64,000 nt of DNA from Moritella sp. PE36. GTDB taxonomy: Bacteria > Pseudomonadota > Gammaproteobacteria > Enterobacterales > Moritellaceae. Both the position numbers and the translations under genes were made by a program. The stretch's first letter is position 1. Every line of letters starts with the position of its first letter. The notes below the pieces were generated by a model, which ran no database searches, was not told the DNA's origin, and saw only the letters and a list, made by a program, of their open reading frames with translations. The stretch spans positions 36,462 to 100,461 of the forward strand of contig NZ_ABCQ01000014.1 in the NCBI RefSeq assembly GCF_000170855.1. The letters are read 5' to 3'. Positions 56,226 through 62,872 of the stretch are shown in pieces.

Positions 56226-56261
56226 TTGTACCACACCTTAGATATATAGAATCAAAACCTA

Positions 56262-56320
56262 TGCTAACGATTCAAACACTGGTGCAGCTTGCTGCATCCG
56301 AATGCTTTGACTTGTTATGT
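56262..56320 (-). repeat. 59-bp attC-like site of the third cassette, inside the gene 3' end
   Basis: Boxes ACATAAC (56314-56320) and GTTAGCA (56262-56268), with TAACAAGTCAAAGC against GTGTTTGAATCGTTAG pairing. It has the size and layout of the classical 59-base element. It encodes the last residues (SKHSDAASCTSV) of the gene at 56272-56796. Confidence 0.8.
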
Positions 56321-56796
56321 CTTTCAAATAAATTTGGTGGATGAACCTTACACCCAAGGCTTTCAAGACGGTTTTTTTCTTGTTGAAGTTCACTCAAAAG
56401 CTTATCAAGAACTTTTTTTGGCACTTTATGTTTGTTAAAAACACCATCAACAATAAATAATGAAGATGTTCCATGCGTTAACAAATGCCCATTAGTGATA
56501 TATCCAACTACAGAGGCGTTTGGTTCAACCTTAGATCCAACTTCAATGCTGCATGATGGATAAAAAACGTCACCTTTTTCATCAGCACCTTCAAGGCCAT
56601 TATAAATTGCAGCTTCGCCACCCGTGTTTGATACAAACAAACGTGCACATAAAAAGTTTCCGACACCATCTTCATTTGGCTCAAGTCCGTAGCTCATTCT
56701 GAACTTGAATCTAGGTCGTTTTAAAAGAAACTGATAGATATTAAAACCAATACTAAAGACAGCAATTATGGTCATTATGATTTTATAGGTATCCAC
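56272..56796 (-). CDS. Membrane-anchored cassette protein, unknown function (cassette 3)
   Basis: A 174-residue protein with one N-terminal transmembrane helix (about residues 5-25). A beta-rich domain with FLCARLFVSNTGGEAAIYNGLEG and a basic helix follow. GTG start (56796) after GAGAGG. The C-terminus is encoded by the attC sequence (see 56262-56320), so this end was made by the cassette event rather than by original gene evolution. Confidence 0.7.
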   Translation of the reverse strand: MDTYKIIMTIIAVFSIGFNIYQFLLKRPRFKFRMSYGLEPNEDGVGNFLCARLFVSNTGGEAAIYNGLEGADEKGDVFYPSCSIEVGSKVEPNASVVGYITNGHLLTHGTSSLFIVDGVFNKHKVPKKVLDKLLSELQQEKNRLESLGCKVHPPNLFERHNKSKHSDAASCTSV

Positions 56797-56809
56797 TCGA
56801 CCTCTCTTG

Positions 56810-56901
56810 AGACAACGACTTGCTAAGCGGGAATTAATGGTTGGCTAAAATCGCGAAGCGATGACCAACTGTTAATTTTCCGTTTAAGCAACTTGTTAGG
56901 C
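56810..56901 (-). repeat. attC-like site of the second cassette
   Basis: 92 bp. Box GCCTAAC (56895-56901) matches consensus; the other end is GTTGTCT (56810-56816), only GTT and the last T in consensus. Arms TTGCTTAAACGG and CCCGCTTAGCAA pair. The stop codon of the gene at 56896 lies in the first box. Confidence 0.75.
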
Positions 56902-57300
56902 ATTATTATTCATAAGTTTAGAGAATTTGTTATATGAATCACTTAGAATCGCATGTGGAACAGGATGCAAAATCCTTGCCTGCGAACCAAATTGATCATG
57001 AAATTCTCGGTTCTTTGAAATATACACAGGAGACACGCCATCAATAAATTGATCGCCTGTGATATCAATAATATAGCTTTCGTATTCTAACCAAGCGTGA
57101 GAGGAATCGCCTCTTTTACCTGAAACAGATTCAATATTACGAACGCCCTTAGAAATTAGATATTTACTTAACATATCCGTAGTAAAACCACATGCAGCTT
57201 TAGGAAAACGGTCAAAGAATGATTTACCAATAAAGCTTCCATTTTCAACTAATACTTCACGAGCTTTTTCAGCTATTTCGCGGATACTGTCAATTTTCAT
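56896..57300 (-). CDS. Papain/transglutaminase-like cassette protein (cassette 2)
   Basis: A 134-residue soluble protein. AACGFTTDMLSKYL (Cys nucleophile candidate), SSHAWLEYESY (His candidate) and IIDITGDQF (Asp candidate) are ordered as in transglutaminase-like or papain-like enzymes. GGAG lies 5 bases before the ATG. Possible effector, modifier of host proteins, or anti-defence gene. I do not know a characterised homologue. Confidence 0.65.
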   Translation of the reverse strand: MKIDSIREIAEKAREVLVENGSFIGKSFFDRFPKAACGFTTDMLSKYLISKGVRNIESVSGKRGDSSHAWLEYESYIIDITGDQFIDGVSPVYISKNREFHDQFGSQARILHPVPHAILSDSYNKFSKLMNNNA

Positions 57301-57315
57301 ATTTACTCCGTGAAT

Positions 57316-57415
57316 GCCTACGCCCGTTTAAGCGGACTAAAATTGTTGGCTATAAATGTGGAACGAAGTAGAACTGAGCCAACTGTTTTAGTTCCGTTTA
57401 AAGCGCTTGTTAAAG
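57316..57415 (-). repeat. attC-like site of the first cassette
   Basis: 100 bp. Boxes CTTTAAC (57409-57415) and GTAGGC (57316-57321; one T lost from GTTAGGC). Arms AAGCGCTTTAAACGG and CCGCTTAAACGGGC pair. Stop codon of the gene at 57410 is in the first box. Confidence 0.8.
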
Positions 57416-58330
57416 AGATGTACACCTAAAAATATCATATTTATCACTTGTTACCCTAGACTGTGCTAGAACATGTGTAGAGTTAGGGCCAATAAATATT
57501 ACAGGCTTGCCGTTCAGCCAATCGCCCTTGCAAATATGTGATGAGTTGAAATCTGTTTTCAAGGCAATAGAATTAGTTACTTCATTTTGCACCTGAGGAG
57601 ACAGCATTTTCACGCCAAACAACGAAGCATAACAACTGAACATAATTATTAATGGAAAAATAGCCAGTCCAACCTTTATTTTTTTACATACAATTTCACC
57701 AATGAAATTTTTAATCATAACGAAAGTAGAAATGAAGAAAACAGGAATCATTAGTAAAAAAAACAGTGTGGCTAAGTTAAATACAACCATTGCAGTTAAC
57801 GTAAAAGGGAAAAAACCAGGGTCAACGTTGAAGACGGAATTTATTTGCCCTGCACTTTTAAAGCCAGCCCAATAAATTAATACCGAACCTATTGCACTTA
57901 AAACCCATTTATTTGACAGCCTAGACTCTGAAAAATTATATAAGCCATTTTCTTCAAGGAAGTTGGACAACCCCCAAACCATTAAAGTCCCCCCAAGGAT
58001 AAACAAAGGTAGAGGGATTAAGGTATCTTTAAAAATAAGAATGAGGAACCAGCAGACTCCTCCAGAAAGAACGAGCCACTGAGTAGTTGTACTTTCCACA
58101 AGCACTTTTGGCTTGAATTTATCCCTTAAATAGATTTTTAATTCTGCGTATTCTTTTTCTCTAGCTTTGTTCAAATTTCGAAAAACCAAAAAGAGCAGGA
58201 AAAAAATCCCCCCCCAAGAGAAAGATGCTCTTACAGATAATGGAATCTCAAGACTATGTGTTGGCACAAAAACCAGAGTAATGAGCAAAGTCATCCATAT
58301 TCCTACGAATGAATAATATCGAAATTTCAT
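57410..58330 (-). CDS. Polytopic membrane protein, unknown function (cassette 1)
   Basis: A 306-residue protein with about seven hydrophobic segments (near residues 8-25, 38-53, 85-101, 105-122, 142-157, 180-205, 223-243) and a C-terminal soluble domain with two Cys (SSHICKG, DIFRCTSL). Start ATG at 58330 (AGG six bases upstream); the GTG two codons earlier is less likely. No family recognised. Cassette 1. Confidence 0.65.
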   Translation of the reverse strand: MKFRYYSFVGIWMTLLITLVFVPTHSLEIPLSVRASFSWGGIFFLLFLVFRNLNKAREKEYAELKIYLRDKFKPKVLVESTTTQWLVLSGGVCWFLILIFKDTLIPLPLFILGGTLMVWGLSNFLEENGLYNFSESRLSNKWVLSAIGSVLIYWAGFKSAGQINSVFNVDPGFFPFTLTAMVVFNLATLFFLLMIPVFFISTFVMIKNFIGEIVCKKIKVGLAIFPLIIMFSCYASLFGVKMLSPQVQNEVTNSIALKTDFNSSHICKGDWLNGKPVIFIGPNSTHVLAQSRVTSDKYDIFRCTSL

Positions 58331-58358
58331 AAACACCTATAAATCTCTTTAACAGATT

Positions 58359-58380
58359 GTTATACGGAATTCCGTATAAC
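58359..58380. repeat. 22-bp perfect palindrome at the array edge
   Basis: GTTATACGGAA followed by TTCCGTATAAC, a perfect 22-bp palindrome. It lies 5 bp beyond the first cassette core GTTAAAG (58347-58353). Could be the remains of a recombination/attI-like site or an operator. Confidence 0.5.
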
Positions 58381-58553
58381 GTGAATTCCAGTTTAATTTA
58401 ATTATTATAAACAGTACCAAATATACTATTAATTACAAATAGATAGTGTTAAATAGCGGTTAAAAATCAAATAAAACTGAGGGAAAAACAAGAATTGTAT
58501 TTATATTGACCTGTATAAATACATTGATAAGAGAATAAATTGTTATATTTCAA

Positions 58554-58778
58554 TCAACTATATTTTCCATAAATGTAAAACAAAGATAATTTGGCAGTAT
58601 AAATCATATATATTTCGTAAAATAGGCCAAATCCTATTACACCTGTATATAAAACAAGTTCACTGTTCTTCTTGTGAGATTTATCCATAACAACATATGT
58701 GGCAAATCTATATGTGTAAATATCATTCAACATGACGGCATCACTTTCTATTAAACGTTTCACTAGATGCTTTGTCAT
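58554..58778 (-). CDS. Doubtful 74-residue ORF
   Basis: Tyrosine-rich with a hydrophobic segment (GVIGFGLFYEIYMIY). No clear ribosome binding site; the ATG is preceded by the inverted repeat TGTGACA/TGTCACA. Probably not a gene, but cannot be excluded. Confidence 0.25.
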   Translation of the reverse strand: MTKHLVKRLIESDAVMLNDIYTYRFATYVVMDKSHKKNSELVLYTGVIGFGLFYEIYMIYTAKLSLFYIYGKYS

Positions 58779-58780
58779 TC

Positions 58781-58799
58781 TGTGACAAAAGGTGTCACA
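58781..58799. promoter_or_regulatory. Small inverted repeat TGTGACA-N5-TGTCACA
   Basis: A perfect 7-bp dyad with a 5-nt spacer, about 210 bp before the Sel1 gene. Possible operator. No consensus recognised. Confidence 0.4.
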
Positions 58800-58927
58800 A
58801 TTTTGACATTAGCGATCTTTAAATGATCGTTTAGATCCTTTCTAGATAAGGCTTAAGTAATATCAGCATGTCCACCTTTATGTCAAAAACGTCAGAAAAT
58901 TGCGAAAACGCGGTAGGCGAAGAGGAG

Positions 58928-58957
58928 TGAAATTTATAGGTACGCCTATAAATTTCA
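58928..58957. promoter_or_regulatory. 30-bp palindrome upstream of the Sel1 protein gene
   Basis: TGAAATTTATAGG (58928-58940) and its exact complement (58945-58957) around TACG. It is 54 bp before the ATG at 59012. No U-run, so an operator or leader hairpin rather than a terminator is likely. Confidence 0.6.
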
Positions 58958-59011
58958 TATACAATTCAAATTATTGAAATTAATAACAATCATACAACGA
59001 GTTAAATTAAA

Positions 59012-62000
59012 ATGAGTGAAGATAAGCCTGATAACATAAGTGCACAGGAAGTTTATGACTATGCATTTAATCTCTATACTGGTGATGGCATAGAGCAAGA
59101 CAAGCAGAAAGCGGCTGCCTTATACCAAAAAGCGGCTGACCTAGGCCATCTAGGCGCCACGTGTAATCTTGCTGTCATGTATCACAACGGTGATGGCATA
59201 GAGCAAGACAAGCAAAAAGCGGCTGCCTTATACCAAAAAGCGGCTGACCTAGGCCATCTAGGCGCCACGTGTAATCTTGCTGTCATGTATCACAACGGTG
59301 ATGGCATAGAGCAAGACAAGCAAAAAGCGGCTGCCTTATACCAAAAATCGGCTGACCTAGGCCATCTAGGCGCCACGTGTAATCTTGCTGTCATGTATAA
59401 CAACGGTGATGGCATAGAGCAAGACAAGCAAAAAGCGGCGGCCTTATACCAAAAAGCGGCTGACTTAGGCCATCTAGGCGCGACGTGTAATCTTGCTGTC
59501 ATGTATAACAACGGTGATGGCATAGAGCAAGACAAGCAGAAAGCGGCGGCCTTATACCAAAAAGCGGCTAACCTTGATCATCCAGGCGCCACGTGTAATC
59601 TTGCTGTCATGTATGACCACGGTGATGGCATAGAGCAAGACAAGCAAAAAGCGGCTGCCTTATACCAAAAAGCGGCTAACCTTGATCATCCAGGCGCCAC
59701 GTGTAATCTTGCTATCATGTATGATATCGGTGATGGCATAGAGCAAGACAAGCAGAAAGCGGCTGCCTTATACCAAAAAGCAGCTGACCTTGACCATCCA
59801 GGCGCCACGTGTAATCTTGCTGTCATGTATGACCACGGTGAAGGCATAGAACAAGACAAGCAAAAAGCGGCTGCCTTATACCAAAAAGCGGTTAACCTAG
59901 GCCATCTAGGCGCCACGTGTAATCTTGCAGTCATGTATCACCACGGTGATGGCATAGAGCAAGACAAGCAGAAAGCGGCTGCCTTATACCAAAAAGCGGC
60001 TAACCTTGATCATCCAGGCGCCACGTGCAATCTTGCTGTCATGTATGACCACGGTGAAGGCATAGAGCAAGACAAGCAAAAAGCGGCTGCCTTATACCAA
60101 AAAGCAGCTGACCTTGACCATCCAGGCGCCACGTGTAATCTTGCTATCATGTATGATATCGGTGATGGTATAGAGCAAGACAAACAAAAAGCGGCGGCCT
60201 TATACCAAAAAGCGGCTGACCTTGACCATCCAGGCGCCACGTGTAACCTTGCTATCATGTATGACAACGGTGATGGCATAGAGCAAGACAAACAAAAAGC
60301 GGCTGCCTTATACCAAAAAGCGGCTGACCTTGACCATCCAGGCGCCACGAGTAATCTTGCTATCATGTATGACAATGGTGATGGCATAGAGCAAGACAAA
60401 CAAAAAGCGGCTGCCTTATACCAAAAAGCGGCTAACCTTGACCATCCAGGCTCCACGTATAATCTTGCTATCATGTATGACAGCAGTGATGGCATAGAGC
60501 AAGACAAGCAAAAAGCAGCTGCCTTATACCAAAAAGCGGCTGACCTAGGCCATCTAGGCGCCATGTATAATCTTGCTATCATGTATGACATCGGTGATGG
60601 CATAGAGCAAGACAAGCAAAAAGCGGCTGCCTTATACCAAAAAGCGGCTGACCTGGGCCATCCTGACGCCACGTGCAATCTCGCTATCATGTATGACAAC
60701 GGTGATGACATAGAGCAAGACAAGCAAAAAGCGGCTGCCTTATACCAAAAAGCGGCTGACCTAGGCCATTCAGGCGCCACGTTAAATCTTGCGATCATGT
60801 ATGACAGCGGTGATGGTATAGAGCAAGACAAGCAAAAAGCGGCTGACTTATACCAAAAAGCGGCTGACCTAGGCCATTCAGGCGCCACGTTAAATCTTGC
60901 TATCATGTATAACGACGGTGATGGTATAGAGCAAAATATACAAAAATCTATTTCATTATTCGAACGAGCGATTGAACTAGGAAATATAGAATCCATGTAT
61001 GCACTTGGTTTAATATATAGAAATGGTAAAGTGCAAGACTATAAAAAAGCAGCAGAATTATTCACTAGGGCTGCACAAAAAGGTCATCAGAAATCTACCT
61101 TATATATTCCTCATGAGTTAATAGTTCAATTATTTCATAAGTATGAGGGATTAGCTCCTTTAGAAGATTTTTTCACAGAATTAGAAGATGTCATTAGATC
61201 TATCAAAGAACGTCACATTTATAACGATGAAAAGCCGTTAGCTCATTTTACTTCATGGACAGCTATTGAAAGTATCCTACCAGATGTTCTACCTGAAGAA
61301 TCAAACGGTGCTAATGTCCTAAGACTGTATAACGTAGATTATATGAACGACCCAACAGAAGGTCGCTCATTGATAAATCTAGCTAACTCTACATCCGAGT
61401 TATCTAGTACGTTTCTAAATAATATTTTTAAAGAAAGTGCACTTGAAAACGAATTAGACACTGTCAATACAGTCCCACCTTCTATCTATTCTCTTTCTTT
61501 TACAGAGTCATCCGATCGTCTAGACCTATGGCGGGCATATGGTAATGACGGAGATGGGTTTAGCATTGTTACGACATTCCCCCTTAATGAAGGGAAAGAA
61601 CTTTACCGCCGACAAGCCTTAGACTCTTTTGTTCAACATAAAGCTAAAAGCATAAAAAGCTCACAAGAAGAGCAAAATAATAAGCAAGAGACTGAACTTA
61701 ATACTACACCTGTTTTATTTCGCGTTTGTTATAGTGATAAAGAGAAACTAGACACAATCAAAGAATTAAACGTACCACTAAATAAAATTGAAGCTGCAAT
61801 ACAAAAATTGGATAGTAGTATACGAGCTCAGACTGAAAATGAAATAAATTATGTCCTATATGCAACTTTATTAGAGGTCATGTATCTATACAAAGATGAG
61901 CAATACTCAACAGAAAGAGAAGTTCGTGCGATTCAAGCAATGTCTTTAGATGATGTAATGCTAGATAAACGTAAACCTGGACGGCTATATTGTGAAACAG

Positions 62001-62152
62001 CCCCATTTTTATTTAGAAATAAATCAGAAATCGTGATCGGGCCTAAAATTAAAAACCGAAGAGTTGCATTATGGAATTTACGATATCGATTGAATAAAAG
62101 TAAATTTGGTGCAACAACAAATGTTGTATTCTCTGACGTTAAATACCGATAA
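59012..62152 (+). CDS. Sel1-repeat protein with DUF2971-like C-terminal domain
   Basis: A 1046-residue soluble protein. After 23 residues come 17 near-identical 36-residue Sel1 repeats (GDGIEQDKQKAAALYQKA...) and one to two degenerate ones (to about residue 700). A C-terminal domain from about 740 has HFTSW, MNDPTEG, SLSFTESSDRLDLWRAYG, EREVRAI and EIVIGPKI, the pattern of DUF2971 proteins. Sel1 arrays are protein-binding scaffolds, and DUF2971 may be an enzyme-like effector; that is inference. No signal peptide or membrane segment. It sits in the cargo region next to the phage replication genes. Confidence 0.85.
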   Translation: MSEDKPDNISAQEVYDYAFNLYTGDGIEQDKQKAAALYQKAADLGHLGATCNLAVMYHNGDGIEQDKQKAAALYQKAADLGHLGATCNLAVMYHNGDGIEQDKQKAAALYQKSADLGHLGATCNLAVMYNNGDGIEQDKQKAAALYQKAADLGHLGATCNLAVMYNNGDGIEQDKQKAAALYQKAANLDHPGATCNLAVMYDHGDGIEQDKQKAAALYQKAANLDHPGATCNLAIMYDIGDGIEQDKQKAAALYQKAADLDHPGATCNLAVMYDHGEGIEQDKQKAAALYQKAVNLGHLGATCNLAVMYHHGDGIEQDKQKAAALYQKAANLDHPGATCNLAVMYDHGEGIEQDKQKAAALYQKAADLDHPGATCNLAIMYDIGDGIEQDKQKAAALYQKAADLDHPGATCNLAIMYDNGDGIEQDKQKAAALYQKAADLDHPGATSNLAIMYDNGDGIEQDKQKAAALYQKAANLDHPGSTYNLAIMYDSSDGIEQDKQKAAALYQKAADLGHLGAMYNLAIMYDIGDGIEQDKQKAAALYQKAADLGHPDATCNLAIMYDNGDDIEQDKQKAAALYQKAADLGHSGATLNLAIMYDSGDGIEQDKQKAADLYQKAADLGHSGATLNLAIMYNDGDGIEQNIQKSISLFERAIELGNIESMYALGLIYRNGKVQDYKKAAELFTRAAQKGHQKSTLYIPHELIVQLFHKYEGLAPLEDFFTELEDVIRSIKERHIYNDEKPLAHFTSWTAIESILPDVLPEESNGANVLRLYNVDYMNDPTEGRSLINLANSTSELSSTFLNNIFKESALENELDTVNTVPPSIYSLSFTESSDRLDLWRAYGNDGDGFSIVTTFPLNEGKELYRRQALDSFVQHKAKSIKSSQEEQNNKQETELNTTPVLFRVCYSDKEKLDTIKELNVPLNKIEAAIQKLDSSIRAQTENEINYVLYATLLEVMYLYKDEQYSTEREVRAIQAMSLDDVMLDKRKPGRLYCETAPFLFRNKSEIVIGPKIKNRRVALWNLRYRLNKSKFGATTNVVFSDVKYR
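59081..61024 (+). repeat. 108-bp tandem repeats in the Sel1 gene
   Basis: 18 consecutive 108-bp units start at 59081 (the last degenerate). Units 1-17 are almost identical in DNA as well as protein, which implies recent amplification or conversion. The antisense strand stays open in long stretches only because of this repeat. Confidence 0.93.
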
Positions 62153-62157
62153 ATAAT

Positions 62158-62195
62158 TGTTTGGCATATTACTACCACAGTCATATGCCAAGCAA
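62158..62195. terminator. Hairpin after the Sel1 gene (no U-run)
   Basis: TTGGCATAT (62161-62169) pairs with ATATGCCAA (62183-62191), 13-nt loop, with further TTGT/GCAA pairing at the base. 8 bp past the stop. Could end the transcript but lacks a T-tract. Confidence 0.5.
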
Positions 62196-62326
62196 CATCA
62201 ACTATCTTCACATGACTAGTCAATCAACCTCCTCAACCGTTTCACATCACAATTACCACTTAAAATCCCCATGCGCTTAGTCATTTCTTGCATACGTCGT
62301 TACAATTGGTTCATATCACGCACTAA

Positions 62327-62563
62327 CTACCTTGCTACCTCAGCATCAACTAACGACTTACCACTAATATCAATCGGTTGTAATTTAGCACCGTTATCAT
62401 CAACAGTAATTAAATAGCAAGTCATGCTAGATTCTAAACTTAATTCGGAGATGATGCTGCCAATTGATTGGGATTGGTTAACTTGTTGCGGGCTAGTTTC
62501 TTTGTCTAAGATATTCAATACCCAGCGTCGAAAGTCTTTGGCCGCTGCTGTTCGGGCTAACAT
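62327..62563 (-). CDS. Small phage protein with BRO/antirepressor-like N-terminus
   Basis: A 78-residue protein. ARTAAAKDFRRWVLNILDKE resembles the F-R-x-W-V-x-x-x-V-L segment of phage BRO/antirepressor N-domains, but the expected upstream part is missing. It may be a truncated remnant or a small regulatory protein. No clear Shine-Dalgarno. Confidence 0.45.
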   Translation of the reverse strand: MLARTAAAKDFRRWVLNILDKETSPQQVNQSQSIGSIISELSLESSMTCYLITVDDNGAKLQPIDISGKSLVDAEVAR

Positions 62564-62579
62564 TGTAAGTGGCGGTTAT

Positions 62580-62822
62580 TTAAACCAGACCAAACAGTTC
62601 TCGCTGTATTTCTACTGGCATTTGCCTAACTCTGTCCACCAATAACTGATCAACAATATTAGATGGTGGATTCAACGTATGGCTAAACCCTAAATCCATC
62701 ACGAACGTGTGGCCGCACTTTGCATCCAAACACTGACAATACAATCGTGTGAACTCGACTGATACTTTATCTGTACTTGAAATACGTGCCTTTCCCTTAC
62801 AAAACTTACAAGTAACTCGCAT
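62580..62822 (-). CDS. ogr: Ogr/Delta-like zinc-finger activator of late genes
   Basis: An 80-residue protein with Cys-x2-Cys (CKFC) and C-x4-C (QCLDAKC) ligand pairs, the same layout as P2 Ogr/P4 Delta. It should activate the late promoters of this prophage. It is placed after the replication gene. The site it uses was not identified (see 52212). Confidence 0.8.
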   Translation of the reverse strand: MRVTCKFCKGKARISSTDKVSVEFTRLYCQCLDAKCGHTFVMDLGFSHTLNPPSNIVDQLLVDRVRQMPVEIQRELFGLV

Positions 62823-62872
62823 CTATATTCCCCTAATAAAATTCTGGTTTAAGTCGTACTTTGCTTCACCTT

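Larger units (their letters stand above)
55954..58353 (-). mobile_element. Integrase-less integron cassette array (CALIN) in the prophage
   Basis: Four leftward cassettes in a row, each a promoterless single gene ended by an attC-like palindrome; three of the four stop codons lie inside the attC box. First-cassette core GTTAAAG (58347-58353) is the exact complement of the CTTTAAC box of its own attC (57409-57415); cassette 2 core GTAGGC matches its own attC box GCCTAAC apart from a one-base deletion. This own-core/own-attC complementarity is the property of integron cassettes. No integrase gene is in the window. Confidence 0.85.
58381..58927. other. AT-rich non-coding stretch with weak ORF
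   Basis: About 550 bp, very AT-rich, between the cassette array and the Sel1 gene. It holds one weak 74-residue leftward ORF (58554-58778, listed separately) and a small inverted repeat. It probably holds the Sel1 gene promoter. Confidence 0.5.

Noticed and set aside
60010..60996. Long antisense open frames across the Sel1 repeats (also 59290-59535, 59686-59934)
   Set aside because: They arise because the 108-bp repeat keeps one antisense frame open; no ribosome binding sites, and the sense gene explains the region.
59081..61024. Tandem repeats considered as a CRISPR array
   Set aside because: Units are contiguous 108-bp coding repeats with no spacers, and they encode a regular 36-residue motif.
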